DNA from: Egicoccus sp. AB-alg2
Lineage (GTDB): Bacteria; Actinomycetota; Nitriliruptoria; Nitriliruptorales; Nitriliruptoraceae
DNA length: 64,000 nucleotides
Reading direction: 5' to 3'
NCBI RefSeq assembly: GCF_041821065.1
Contig: NZ_JBGUAX010000004.1
Coordinates: forward strand, 186,001-250,000
Positions 53,251-62,493 of the stretch are shown here, in pieces. How positions within the stretch are numbered: the first letter of the stretch is position 1; each line of letters begins with the position of its first letter. Below the pieces are notes generated by a model that had not been told where the DNA came from, ran no database searches, and saw nothing but the letters and a program-made list of their open reading frames with translations. A program made the translations under genes and the position numbers.

Positions 53251-53290
53251 GTCCCGGTGGGACCGGCGTCCGTCGCCGCCCCACCGGGAC
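53251..53290 (+). terminator. Intercistronic hairpin after the Liv-type binding-protein gene
   Basis: GTCCCGGTGGG (53251-53261) and CCCACCGGGAC (53280-53290) form an 11-bp perfect stem around an 18-base loop, between the binding-protein and permease genes. It could partly terminate transcription or shield the upstream mRNA, raising binding-protein output. Confidence 0.6.
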
Positions 53291-53321
53291 GTGACCGGGA
53301 CCGTCTGCCCTCGGAGGTCAC

Positions 53322-54188
53322 GTGTCGCTCTACCTGAGCCAGTTCCTGCATGCGTGGGCGTACGCGTCCATCCTCTACCTGCTGGCGCTCGGGCTCTCGC
53401 TGACGTTCGGTGTCGGTCGTGTGCTCAACCTCGCCCACGGCGGCTTCTACATGCTGGGCGGCTACGCCGGCTACTCGATCCTGCGCTCGCTGGACAACTT
53501 CTGGCTCGCCGTACTGCTCGCTCCCTTCGTCGCCATGGCCGTGGCACTGGTCGCCGAACGCCTCGTCATGCGCCGTTTCTACGGCCACGGCATGGAGATG
53601 CACCAGATCCTGCTGACCTTCGGCCTCGCGTTCGTGATCTCCGACGGGATCCGCGAGGTGTGGGGTGCGCGGATCCTCACCGTGCAGGCACCGGAACTGC
53701 TGCGCGGCACGGCCGACCTGGGCTTGTTCACCTTCCCGCGCTACCGCCTGTTCGTCATCGTCGTCGGCATCGTGGTCGCCGTCGGCCTCTGGGCGCTGAT
53801 CAACTACACCGACGCCGGCGTGAAGATCCGCGCGGCCGCGGCGGACGGCGAGATCGCCGAGACGCTGGGCGTGCACACGCGCCGGGTGCTGGCCATGACC
53901 TTCGTCGCCGGGGTCGGCCTGGCCGCGTTCGGCGGTGTCGTCGCGGCGCCGATGCAGGCGCTGGCACAGGGCGTCGACTTCCAGATGCTGATCATGGCGC
54001 TGATCGTCGTGGTCATCGCGGGGCTCGGCAAGCTCGAGACGGTCTACTGGGCTGCGCTGCTGGTGGCGCTCGTGGAGATCTTCGGTCGCCTGTTCGTCCC
54101 GCGGGCGGCGATCTTCCTCGTCTTCACGCTGATGGCGCTCGTGCTCGCCTTCCGTCCGACCGGGCTGTTCACGCCCAGGAGCGCCTGA
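53322..54188 (+). CDS. Liv-type ABC permease (LivH)
   Basis: This 288-residue membrane protein has about eight segments and the LivH pattern LGLSLTFGVGRVLNLAHGGFYMLGGY at the N-terminus (partial: GVGRVLNLAHGGFYMLGGY) and VVVIAGLGKLETVYWAALLV near the end. With LivM it forms the channel. GTG 53322 has CGGAGG upstream. One base separates it from the next permease. Confidence 0.92.
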   Translation: MSLYLSQFLHAWAYASILYLLALGLSLTFGVGRVLNLAHGGFYMLGGYAGYSILRSLDNFWLAVLLAPFVAMAVALVAERLVMRRFYGHGMEMHQILLTFGLAFVISDGIREVWGARILTVQAPELLRGTADLGLFTFPRYRLFVIVVGIVVAVGLWALINYTDAGVKIRAAAADGEIAETLGVHTRRVLAMTFVAGVGLAAFGGVVAAPMQALAQGVDFQMLIMALIVVVIAGLGKLETVYWAALLVALVEIFGRLFVPRAAIFLVFTLMALVLAFRPTGLFTPRSA

Positions 54189-54189
54189 C

Positions 54190-55215
54190 ATGGCGTCGAC
54201 CGACACGGTCCGCGACGCGGGCACCGCCGACATCCCGACCCGCCGGCGCGGTGTCCCCGAACCGGTCCGCCTCGGCCTGCTGACGGCGCTGGTCGCCCTG
54301 GTCGTCGTCGTGCCCCTGGTGCAGGGCGGCTTCACGCTGTACCTGGCGACGGAGTCGATCATCCGCGCCATCGCGGCGGTCGGCCTGGGCCTGCTGATCG
54401 CCCACGCCGGCCTGCTGTCGCTCGGACACGCGGCCTTCTTCGGGCTCGCCGGCTACGGGGTGGCGTTCCTGGCCACGAACGGCATGAACAACCCCCTGCT
54501 CACCCTGACCATCCCGGTCCTCGCGGCCGTCCTGTACGCGGCCATCACCGGTCCGCTGGCCCTGCGCAGCCACGGCATCTTCTTCGTCATGTTGACCCTG
54601 GCCTTCGCGCAGGTGCTGTACGCCGTCGCCGAGCAGTGGGTCGAGGTGACGCGCGGCTCGGACGGCATCGCCGGCATCCTGCGCCCGGACTGGGTCAGCG
54701 GACGCGAGACCTTCTACGTCTTCGCCGTCGCCCTGCTCGTCTTCGTCATCTGGATCGGCAACCGCCTCGCACGCGCGCCAGTCGGACGGGTCGTCGCGGC
54801 GGCGCGTCAGAACGAGTTGAAGACCCGAGCCGTCGGCTATCCGGTGTTCCTCTACCGCTACCTCGTCTTCCTGGCGTCGGCGGCGATCACCGGCCTCGGC
54901 GGCGCCATGCACGTGCACCACCGCGGCTTCGTGTCCCCCCGCGAGCTGTTCTGGGTCACGTCGGGCGTGCTGGTGCTGATGGTGCTGCTCGGCGGTGGGC
55001 GCAGCCTGCTCGGTGCCGCGATCGGGGCGGTGGTGTTCGTCCAGCTCGAATCGTTCTTCACGGACGTGACCGAGCTGTGGGAGATGATGGTCGGGTTCCT
55101 GCTCATCGGGGCCGTCCTCACCAACTATGGACGATCGATCCAGTCGGGGGCCCGCTCGCTGTGGTCGCGTGTGCGGCGAGGATCGGCCGCCGCCGATGCC
55201 GGGAGGGGCGACTAG
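54190..55215 (+). CDS. Liv-type ABC permease (LivM)
   Basis: This 341-residue permease has about ten hydrophobic segments. AHAGLLSLGHAAFFGLAGYG, LRSHGIFFVMLTLAFAQVLY and GGGRSLLGAAIGAVVFVQLE match LivM. It pairs with LivH. It ends directly before the ATPase start (55216), so the three genes are one unit. Confidence 0.92.
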   Translation: MASTDTVRDAGTADIPTRRRGVPEPVRLGLLTALVALVVVVPLVQGGFTLYLATESIIRAIAAVGLGLLIAHAGLLSLGHAAFFGLAGYGVAFLATNGMNNPLLTLTIPVLAAVLYAAITGPLALRSHGIFFVMLTLAFAQVLYAVAEQWVEVTRGSDGIAGILRPDWVSGRETFYVFAVALLVFVIWIGNRLARAPVGRVVAAARQNELKTRAVGYPVFLYRYLVFLASAAITGLGGAMHVHHRGFVSPRELFWVTSGVLVLMVLLGGGRSLLGAAIGAVVFVQLESFFTDVTELWEMMVGFLLIGAVLTNYGRSIQSGARSLWSRVRRGSAAADAGRGD

Positions 55216-56688
55216 ATGCCGCTGCTCGAGCTCGCCGACGTCTCCAAGCACTTCGCCGGCGTCGTGGCCCTCGACGGCGTGAACCTCACGCTCGAACGCG
55301 GCGAGCGTCACGCCATCATCGGCCCCAACGGCGCCGGCAAGTCCACCATGCTGAAGGTCATCAGCTCGGAGCTGCCGGCCTCACGCGGGACCGTCAGCTT
55401 CGACGGCCGCGACATCACGCGCCTCAGTCCCGACCGGATCGCCCGGGCCGGCATCAGCCGGACGTTCCAGACCAGCGGCTACTTCGCCGAGGACCTGGTC
55501 GTGGAGAACGTCATGCTGGCCGCGCTGGCACGCCGCGACTCCGGCCGCTGGCAGGCGTGGCGTCGACTCGACCGCACCCCGGGCCTGCGCGAGCGGGCGA
55601 TGGAGACCCTGACGCTGGTGGGACTCGAACACCGGGCCGACGAGCCGGCGGACTCGCTCTCGCACGGCGAGCACCGGCAGCTCGAGATCGCCATGGCCCT
55701 CGTGCAGCAGCCCCAGATCCTGCTGGCCGACGAGCCGCTGGCCGGCCTGGCACAGGTCGAGCGCGAGCGCATCTCCGACCTGCTGCGGGCGCTCGACCGT
55801 GAGTTGACGATGATCATCGTCGAGCACGACCTGGAGTTCGCGCTGGGGATCGCGGACACGACCACCGTGCTGCACCTCGGCAAGGTCCTGTCGCAGGGCA
55901 GTCCCGAACACGTGCGCGGCGACCCGGAGGTCGAGCGCATCTACACCGGCGGCCGCAGCCTCGACGAGGCCAAGGACGACACCCGCACCGGGGGGCGCCC
56001 TCGCCTGACCGTCCGGGGCCTGCACGCCGGCTACGGACAGGCGGAGGTCCTGCACGGCATCGACCTGCACGTCGGCGAGGGCGAGATCGTCGCTCTCCTC
56101 GGCCGCAACGGCATGGGCAAGTCCACCACGCTCAACTGCCTGATGGGGCTGCTGGCCCCGACGGCCGGCACCATCGAGGTCGACGAGCAGGACGTGACCC
56201 GGACCTCCTCCCTGCACCGCTCCAGGGCCGGTGTCGGTCTGGTGCCACAGGGACGCCGCATCCTCGCCGACCTCACGGTCGAGGAGCAGCTGAAGCTGGG
56301 GCAGCGTCCGGGGACGTGGACGCTCGAGCGCATCTACGAGCTGTTCCCCAACCTCGCCGACCGGCGCAGGCTGATCGCGACCCACCTCAGCGGCGGCGAG
56401 CAGCAGATGCTGGCGCTCGGGCGCGTCCTGATGCGCAACCCCTCCATCACGCTGCTGGACGAGCCGAGCGAGGGCCTCAGCCCGCTGATGGTCACGGTGG
56501 TGCGCGACACACTGATGACGCTCAGCGAGGAGGGCGAGACCGTGCTGCTCGCCGAGCAGAACGTGCCCATGGCCCTGTCGGTCGCCGATCGTCTCTACGT
56601 GATCGACCGTGGCGAGATCGTCTTCGAAGGGCGCCCGAAGCAGTTGCGCGACGACCCGGCGCTGCTGCGGTCGACGCTGGGGGTCTGA
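55216..56688 (+). CDS. Fused LivG-LivF ATP-binding protein
   Basis: This 490-residue protein contains two complete ATPase domains. The first (1-240, LivG-like) has Walker A GPNGAGKST, an altered signature LSHGEHRQLEIAMAL and Walker B ILLADEPLAGL. The second (about 257-490, LivF-like) has GRNGMGKST, LSGGEQQMLALGRVL and LLDEPSEGLSPLM. In most bacteria LivG and LivF are separate genes. The fusion provides both ATPases of the importer in fixed 1:1 ratio. Confidence 0.93.
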   Translation: MPLLELADVSKHFAGVVALDGVNLTLERGERHAIIGPNGAGKSTMLKVISSELPASRGTVSFDGRDITRLSPDRIARAGISRTFQTSGYFAEDLVVENVMLAALARRDSGRWQAWRRLDRTPGLRERAMETLTLVGLEHRADEPADSLSHGEHRQLEIAMALVQQPQILLADEPLAGLAQVERERISDLLRALDRELTMIIVEHDLEFALGIADTTTVLHLGKVLSQGSPEHVRGDPEVERIYTGGRSLDEAKDDTRTGGRPRLTVRGLHAGYGQAEVLHGIDLHVGEGEIVALLGRNGMGKSTTLNCLMGLLAPTAGTIEVDEQDVTRTSSLHRSRAGVGLVPQGRRILADLTVEEQLKLGQRPGTWTLERIYELFPNLADRRRLIATHLSGGEQQMLALGRVLMRNPSITLLDEPSEGLSPLMVTVVRDTLMTLSEEGETVLLAEQNVPMALSVADRLYVIDRGEIVFEGRPKQLRDDPALLRSTLGV

Positions 56689-56713
56689 GGCGGGTCCGCG
56701 GATCGGAGGAACT

Positions 56714-58369
56714 GTGCTGGACGGTTGTGTGCCGTGGCCTCCCGAGCTCGCGCGGCGGTACCGGGAGGCCGGCTACTGGCGTGGTGACCGGTTGGGCGGG
56801 CTGCTCCGCGACTGGGCCCGGGCCGCCGCCGGCCGCACCGCCGTGGTCGCGGGTCGGCGGCGCTACACGTACGCGGAGTTCGACGCGGCCGTCGACCGGG
56901 TCGCGTTCGGTCTGCGCGGGCTGGGCCTGCGGCCGGGCGAGCGCATCGTGTTGCACCTGCCCAACGTGCCGGAGTTCCTGGTCGTCGCGTTCGCCGCGTT
57001 CCGGATCGGCGTGATCCCGGTCTTCGCCCTCCCGGCGCACCGCGAGCACGAGATCGGCTACTTCTGCGACCACGCGCAGGCCGTCGCCTATGTGGGCACC
57101 ACCGGCCCCCGGGCGCTCGACCCGCGTCGCCTGGAACCGCGGCTGCGCGACGCCGACCAGCCGTTGCGCCACCTCCTCGTCGTCGGCGAGCTCCCGGAGC
57201 TCGCCGACCCCCATGGCTGGGTCGCGGTCGACGACCTGCTGGCCGCCGAGGTCGACCCGACCGAGGCACGCGCCGCTGCCGACGCGGCACCCCCTGCTGC
57301 CGACGACGTCGCGTTCTTCCTGCTGTCCGGCGGCACCACCGGACTGCCCAAGCTCATCCCCAGGACCCACGACGACTACGGCTACAACGTGCGCCGGGCC
57401 GGTGAGGTCTGTGAGTTCGACGAACGGACCGTCTACCTCGTCGCCCTGCCCATCTCGCACAACTTCCCGTTCGGCTGCCCCGGCGCCCTGGCGGCGCTCT
57501 GCGCCGGGGGAACGGTGGTGTTGACCACCGATCCCTCACCCGAGGCGGCGTTCCCGCTGATCGCGGCGGAGGGCGTCACGGCGACCGCGCTCGTCCCCGC
57601 GCTCGCCCTGCGGTGGGTCGAGGCCGCGGCCGGGGCGGGTGACGCGCTCGCGTCGCTGTCGTTGATGCAGGTCGGCGGCGCCAAACTCGTGCCGGAGTTG
57701 GCACGACGCATCGGCCCGGCCCTGGGGTGCGACGTCCAGCAGGTCTTCGGGATGGCCGAGGGGCTGCTGAACTTCACCCGCCCGGACGACCCGGCCGAGG
57801 TGAAGTACACGACGCAGGGCCGCCCGATGTGTCCGGACGACGAGATCCTGGTCGTCGATCCCCACGGCGAACCCGTGCCGCAGGGCGAACCGGGCGAGCT
57901 GATCACCCAGGGTCCCTACACGCTGCGCGGCTACTACCGCGCGCCGGAGCACAATGCCCGGGCCTTCACGCCGGCGGGCTGGTACCGCACGGGTGACGTC
58001 GTGCGGCTGGATCCGGACGGCAACCTGATCGTCGAGGGACGGGCGAAGGACCTCATCAACCGCGGCGGCGAGAAGATCTCCGCCGAGGAGATCGAGGACC
58101 TGCTCCTCGCGCATCCGTCCGTGCTGGACGTTGCTGCGGTCGCCATGCCCGACCGCGTCCTCGGCGAACGCACCTGCGTCTACGTCGTTCCGCGCGACGG
58201 CGCCGAGATCGCGCTCGAGGACCTGACGGCGCATCTCGAGGCGCGCGGCGTGGCCAAGTACAAGTGGCCCGAGCGGGTCGAGGTGGTCGACGAGCTGCCC
58301 ACCACGAACGTCGGCAAGATCGACAAGCGTGCCCTGCGCGAGGACATCCAGGCCCGCCTCGGCACGTGA
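56714..58369 (+). CDS. Aryl-acid AMP ligase, DhbE/EntE or salicylate-CoA-ligase type
   Basis: This 551-residue adenylate-forming enzyme has the beginning VPWPPELARRYREAGYWRGD that is typical of 2,3-dihydroxybenzoate/salicylate-AMP ligases. Further motifs are LLSGGTTGLPKLIPRTHDDY, FGMAEGLLNFTRPDD (adenine site), WYRTGDVVRLDPDGN and the late TTNVGKIDKRAL with the catalytic Lys. As the last gene of the Liv-type import operon it probably activates the imported aromatic acid. Salicylate is attractive because a salicylyl-CoA-hydroxylase-type gene lies at 46992. A siderophore role is unlikely, as no other siderophore gene is present. GTG 56714 has GGAGGA upstream. Confidence 0.85.
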   Translation: MLDGCVPWPPELARRYREAGYWRGDRLGGLLRDWARAAAGRTAVVAGRRRYTYAEFDAAVDRVAFGLRGLGLRPGERIVLHLPNVPEFLVVAFAAFRIGVIPVFALPAHREHEIGYFCDHAQAVAYVGTTGPRALDPRRLEPRLRDADQPLRHLLVVGELPELADPHGWVAVDDLLAAEVDPTEARAAADAAPPAADDVAFFLLSGGTTGLPKLIPRTHDDYGYNVRRAGEVCEFDERTVYLVALPISHNFPFGCPGALAALCAGGTVVLTTDPSPEAAFPLIAAEGVTATALVPALALRWVEAAAGAGDALASLSLMQVGGAKLVPELARRIGPALGCDVQQVFGMAEGLLNFTRPDDPAEVKYTTQGRPMCPDDEILVVDPHGEPVPQGEPGELITQGPYTLRGYYRAPEHNARAFTPAGWYRTGDVVRLDPDGNLIVEGRAKDLINRGGEKISAEEIEDLLLAHPSVLDVAAVAMPDRVLGERTCVYVVPRDGAEIALEDLTAHLEARGVAKYKWPERVEVVDELPTTNVGKIDKRALREDIQARLGT

Positions 58370-58384
58370 AGGCGGCCGTCGGCG

Positions 58385-60031
58385 TCAGTGCCCGCGGAAG
58401 GCCTCCTCCAGCCACCAGGCGCCTCGTGGGCCGGCCACCTTCGCGTCGACGAGGAACGGCTGTTCACGCGGGCCGGCGAGCCAGGCCTCCAGCGGGGCGA
58501 GGTCGCCGACCTCCCGGACGGTGACGGCCTCGAACCCGTGCCCGCGTGCGATCGCCGCGTGGTCGGTCGGCGGGAAGCGCACCGTGTCGAGCGGCGCTCC
58601 GTCGGCGAAGTGGTGCACCTCGGCCCCGTAGCCGCCGTCGTCGTAGACGACCACGACCATCGGCAGGCCGCTGCGGACGACGGTGTCGAGTTCGCTGGCC
58701 GCCATGAGCAGCCCGCCGTCGCCGACCGCCGCGACCGGCAGCCGCCCGGGCTGCGCCAGGCCGGCGCCCACCGCCGTGGCCAGCCCGAGACCGACGGACT
58801 GGAAGGCCTGCGTGAAGCAGAAACCGCGCTCGTCGGGGACGTCGAGGAACATGCTGGGATAGCCCATGAAGTTCCCCGAGTCGACGCCGATCACCCGCTC
58901 CGCCGGCAGCAGGTCGTCGAGCGCGATGGTCAGCGTCCGCGGGTCGATCGTCGTGCCGTCACCCCAGTCGTCGTACGGCTCGTCGCGCCAGCGGCGGCGT
59001 TCGCGCAGACGCGCGGCGACGTCCGGGCGGCGGTAGCCCTCGGACACGCGGCCGTCGTCGGCCAGTGCCGCGGTCACCGCCTGCGCCGTACGTGCCGTGT
59101 CGGCGACGATCCCGACGTCGATCGGTCGGTGCGCACCGAGCGCCGAACGGTCGAGGTCGACCTGCACCAGCGTCGCCTCGGGCGACAGCAGGCGCCCGTG
59201 CCGCGTGGTCCACATGTTCAGCGCGCAGCCGAAGCCCACGACGAGGTCCGCGCCGCGAATGAGGTCGGCGGCGACCGGCGTGGAGAACCCGCCGGAGACG
59301 TCCACGTCCCAAGGGTCACCGTGGAAGAGGCCCTTGGCGACGGCCGACGTCGCCAGCAGCGCACCGCCGGCCGCGCCCAGCTCGCGTAGCGCCTGCCCGG
59401 CATGGCGCGCGCCCCGGCCCGCGACCAGCACCGGCCGCTGCGCGCGCCGGAACAGGCCCGCCAGCGTGTCGACCGCCTCGGCCGCCGGCGCGGGCGGTGT
59501 GGCCGCCACGGGGGCGGGCGACGCGGCCTCCTCGGGCACGGGCTGCTGCTGGACGTCGAGCGGGAGGTTCAGGAGCACCGTGCGACGCTGGTCACGCGCG
59601 ACGTGGTAGGCCGACACCGCCTGCTGGAGGGCGTCACGTCCGCCGGTGACCCGCATCGGCACCGCGCCGACGGAAGCGGCGAGCCCGTCCTGGTCGACCC
59701 GGAAGTTGGACAGCGTCGCCGCGGCGGCGGTCTCGGCCGCCAGCACGAGCAGCGGGGTGCGGCTCTTGGCGGCCTCGGCGACACCCGTCAGGGCGTTCGT
59801 GAGCCCGCACCCCTGATGGAGGCTGACCGCCGCCACGGTGTCGCTCGTGCGGGCGTAGGCGTCCGCCATGGTCGCCGCGCCAGCCTCGTGCCGGGCCGCC
59901 AGGTAGCGGGCGCCGGCCGCGATCATCGCGTTCGTGAGGTGGAAGTTCCCGCTGCCGACGACGCCGAACACCTGACCGACGCCGAGCTCGACCAGTCTTC
60001 GGCCGACCGCCTCGGCGACGGTGACGGTCAT
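58385..60031 (-). CDS. Thiamine-diphosphate-dependent enzyme, possible 2-oxoacid decarboxylase
   Basis: This 548-residue protein has the three-domain ThDP plan: VFGVVGSGNFHLTNAMIAAG with the catalytic Glu in ARHEAGAATMADAYAR (about residue 50), a central domain, and the cofactor motif AVGDGGLLMAASELDT (about 430), where the usual NN is DD (VVYDDGGYG). It resembles acetolactate-synthase/benzoylformate-decarboxylase-like enzymes. ATG 60031 overlaps the cyclase stop as ATGA. Paired with an isatin-hydrolase-family gene, it could act on isatinate (2-aminophenylglyoxylate), a benzoylformate analogue. That substrate is inference. Confidence 0.82.
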   Translation of the reverse strand: MTVTVAEAVGRRLVELGVGQVFGVVGSGNFHLTNAMIAAGARYLAARHEAGAATMADAYARTSDTVAAVSLHQGCGLTNALTGVAEAAKSRTPLLVLAAETAAAATLSNFRVDQDGLAASVGAVPMRVTGGRDALQQAVSAYHVARDQRRTVLLNLPLDVQQQPVPEEAASPAPVAATPPAPAAEAVDTLAGLFRRAQRPVLVAGRGARHAGQALRELGAAGGALLATSAVAKGLFHGDPWDVDVSGGFSTPVAADLIRGADLVVGFGCALNMWTTRHGRLLSPEATLVQVDLDRSALGAHRPIDVGIVADTARTAQAVTAALADDGRVSEGYRRPDVAARLRERRRWRDEPYDDWGDGTTIDPRTLTIALDDLLPAERVIGVDSGNFMGYPSMFLDVPDERGFCFTQAFQSVGLGLATAVGAGLAQPGRLPVAAVGDGGLLMAASELDTVVRSGLPMVVVVYDDGGYGAEVHHFADGAPLDTVRFPPTDHAAIARGHGFEAVTVREVGDLAPLEAWLAGPREQPFLVDAKVAGPRGAWWLEEAFRGH

Positions 60032-60807
60032 CCCTCGCGCTCCACGAACGCCAACACCCGCGCGGGACTGCCCGAGCCACCGACGATCGGCAGCGGTGCC
60101 GCCAGCACCACGGCTCCCGTGGCCGGCAGGCGGTCGAGGTTGCGCAGCTGCGTGAGGCCGTACTTGCCCGCGCCGAGCAGGAAGGCGTGGCACGGGAACG
60201 GCGGGTCGAAGGCGTGCGCGATGCCGGCATCGGTCCCGACCGTCTCCACGCCCAGGCCCAGCAGTTCGGTTTCCTCGGCCAGGTACCGGGCGCAGTCGAC
60301 CGAGATGCCGGGCGTGTGCGGCCCGGTGTCGTCCGCGTTCGCGAACGCCTGCGGGTCGTCGCCGCGCGCCGCCCAACCGGTGCGGTACAGCAACCAGCCG
60401 CCGGCGGGCAGGGGACCGTGTTCCTGTTCCCAGGCCCGGACGTCGTCGACCTCCAGTAGATGGTCCGGGTCGGCGGCGGATTCGCGCGACCGGTCGAGCA
60501 CGATGGCGGGCCCGACCAGCCGTGAAGGCGGCACGGCGGCGACGTCCTCGCCGTCCTGTCCGGTCACCCAGTGCACCGGCGCGTCGAAGTGGGTGCCGGT
60601 GTGCTCGCCCGTGGTGATGTTGTTCCAGTACCACGCTGGGCCGCGTTCGTCGTAGCGGCTGATCTCGTGCAGGCGGAACGGTTCGGTCTGCCCGAACTCC
60701 TCGGGCAGCGCCAGGATCGGGGTGTCGCCGTGCAGCGGGGCGGTGAGGTCGAGGGCCTCGATGCGTCCGTCGCCCAGTCCGGCCAGCAGCTCCTGCAGTG
60801 CGCCCAC
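60028..60807 (-). CDS. Cyclase-family hydrolase (kynurenine formamidase/isatin hydrolase fold)
   Basis: This 259-residue protein has the metal-binding motif HTGTHFDAPVHW (HxGTHxDxPxH) near residue 70, which defines the family of kynurenine formamidase and isatin hydrolase. LDLTAPLHGDTPIL, GWLLYRTGWAARG and VETVGTDAGIAHAF are consistent. Known members open an amide or lactam using a metal ion; either of the named reactions would lead to anthranilate precursors. The operon also encodes a 2-aminobenzoate-CoA-ligase-like protein, which favours such a route. It starts 14 bases after that gene and overlaps the ThDP gene by 4 bases. Confidence 0.85.
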   Translation of the reverse strand: MGALQELLAGLGDGRIEALDLTAPLHGDTPILALPEEFGQTEPFRLHEISRYDERGPAWYWNNITTGEHTGTHFDAPVHWVTGQDGEDVAAVPPSRLVGPAIVLDRSRESAADPDHLLEVDDVRAWEQEHGPLPAGGWLLYRTGWAARGDDPQAFANADDTGPHTPGISVDCARYLAEETELLGLGVETVGTDAGIAHAFDPPFPCHAFLLGAGKYGLTQLRNLDRLPATGAVVLAAPLPIVGGSGSPARVLAFVEREG

Positions 60808-60821
60808 GCCGTCTCCTCCGG

Positions 60822-62432
60822 TCAGTCGGTCGCCTGGTCACGGAGGCGGAAGCGTTGCAGTTTGCCCGTCTGCGTGCGCGGCAGTTCGTCCCGGAACTCG
60901 ATGCGGCGCGGGTACTTGTAGGGCGCGATCGTCTGCTTGACGTGGTCCTGCAGCCGCCGTACGAGCTCCTCGTCGCGTTCCACACCGTCGCGCGGGACGA
61001 CGAAGGCCGTCACGACGGCCCCCCGCTCCTCGTCGGGCAGTCCGACGACGGCGGCTTCGGCCACGTCCTCGTGCGCCAGCAGGGCGTCCTCGACCTCCGG
61101 GCCCGCGATGTTGTAGCCGGCCGAGATGATGAGGTCGTCGGAGCGGGCCTGGAACCAGAAGTAGCCGTCCTCGTCGCGCGAGAACGCGTCCCCGGTGAGG
61201 TTCCACCCCCGCTGGACGTAGTCGGCCTGGCGTGCATCCGCCAGATAGCGGCACCCCGTCGGTCCGCGGACCGCCAGTCGCCCGACCGTGCCATCGGGCA
61301 CCGGCTGCCCGTCGTCGTCGACGATCATCGCCTCGTAGCCGGGGACCGCCCTTCCGGTCGAGCCGGGCCGGATGTCGTCGTCCGCCGAGGCGATGAAGAC
61401 GTGCAGCATCTCGGTCGAACCGATGCCGTCGATCAGCTTCAGACCCGTGCGCTCGTGGAAGGCGTGCCACGTGGACGCGGGCAGCGTCTCGCCGGCGGAC
61501 ACGCCCCGTCGTAGGGATCGCAGGTCCAGGTCGTCGAGTTGCAGCATGGCGCGGTAGGCGGTGGGCGCCGTCGCACAGACCGTGGCACCGTGTCGGGCGA
61601 TCGCCTCGGCGAGTCGCGGCGGCGTGCCCTGCTCGAGCAGCAGCGTGGCCGCGCCCGCACGCAGCGGGAACACGAGCAGTTGGCCGAGCCCGAACGTGAA
61701 CGCCAGCGGCGGCGAGCCCGTGAACAGGTCGTCCGGTGTGGGCTTGATGACGTGCGCGGAGAAGGTGTCGGCGATCGCGAGCACGTCGCGATGGAAGTGC
61801 ATGCACCCCTTGGGCTCGCCGGTGGTGCCGGACGTGAACGCGATCAGGGCGATGTCGTCGGCCGCGGTGTCGACCGCCGTGAAGCCGCCCGAGCGCGCAC
61901 GCATGCGGTTCGCGAGGTCGTCCTCGTCACCGCCGAAGGTGCAGATCGGCAGGTCCGGCGCCGCGCTGGCCAGTTCCTCGACCAGCCGGTGGTCGCACAG
62001 CGCGACCGTCGGACGCGACTTGGCGAGGACGGGCGCCAGTTCCCGGGCCCGCATCAGCGGCATCGTGGTCACGGCGATCGCGCCGGCCTTCATCACCGCC
62101 AGCCAACACGCCGCCATCCAGGCGTTGTTGGGTCCGCGCAGCAGCACGCGATTGCCCGGCACCACACCGAGGTCCTCCACGAGCACGCCGGCGATCCGGT
62201 TCACGCGGTCGCGGGTCTGCCCGTAGGTCCAGGACTCCTCGGGCGTGACCAGGCACGGGCGACCGCCGCCGAAGCGGTCGATGGTGGTGTCCAGCAACTC
62301 CACGCCACAGTTGAGGCGTGGCGGGTACTGCACGTCCTCGATGGTGAACCGAAGATCGGGAAGCTGCTCCTCGGACGGCAGGCCCTCCCGCGCGAACGTG
62401 TCGACGTGTGCCGATCCGCTGCTCGTCATCAT
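60822..62432 (-). CDS. Benzoate/2-aminobenzoate-CoA ligase family protein
   Basis: This 536-residue AMP ligase starts with SAHVDTFAREGLPSEEQLPD and LNCGVELLD, the N-terminal pattern of 2-aminobenzoate-CoA ligases. FTSGTTGEPKGCMHFHRDVL, DGIGSTEMLHVFIAS and RTQTGKLQRFRLR (catalytic Lys in GKLQR) are in the benzoate-CoA-ligase clade. It should form 2-aminobenzoyl-CoA or a close aryl-CoA. ATG 62432 (tandem with 62429) has GGAGGGGG upstream. It sits in one minus-strand operon with OYE, LLM, cyclase and ThDP genes. Confidence 0.85.
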   Translation of the reverse strand: MMTSSGSAHVDTFAREGLPSEEQLPDLRFTIEDVQYPPRLNCGVELLDTTIDRFGGGRPCLVTPEESWTYGQTRDRVNRIAGVLVEDLGVVPGNRVLLRGPNNAWMAACWLAVMKAGAIAVTTMPLMRARELAPVLAKSRPTVALCDHRLVEELASAAPDLPICTFGGDEDDLANRMRARSGGFTAVDTAADDIALIAFTSGTTGEPKGCMHFHRDVLAIADTFSAHVIKPTPDDLFTGSPPLAFTFGLGQLLVFPLRAGAATLLLEQGTPPRLAEAIARHGATVCATAPTAYRAMLQLDDLDLRSLRRGVSAGETLPASTWHAFHERTGLKLIDGIGSTEMLHVFIASADDDIRPGSTGRAVPGYEAMIVDDDGQPVPDGTVGRLAVRGPTGCRYLADARQADYVQRGWNLTGDAFSRDEDGYFWFQARSDDLIISAGYNIAGPEVEDALLAHEDVAEAAVVGLPDEERGAVVTAFVVPRDGVERDEELVRRLQDHVKQTIAPYKYPRRIEFRDELPRTQTGKLQRFRLRDQATD

Positions 62433-62493
62433 CGTCCCCCTCCACTCCACGGGTACCGGCTCGACCGTCCGCGACGATGCGGCCCCGCTCCCG

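Noticed and set aside
56714-58369. Siderophore biosynthesis (EntE/DhbE)
   Set aside because: The ligase resembles this group, but no isochorismate, NRPS or siderophore export gene is present and it ends an import operon.
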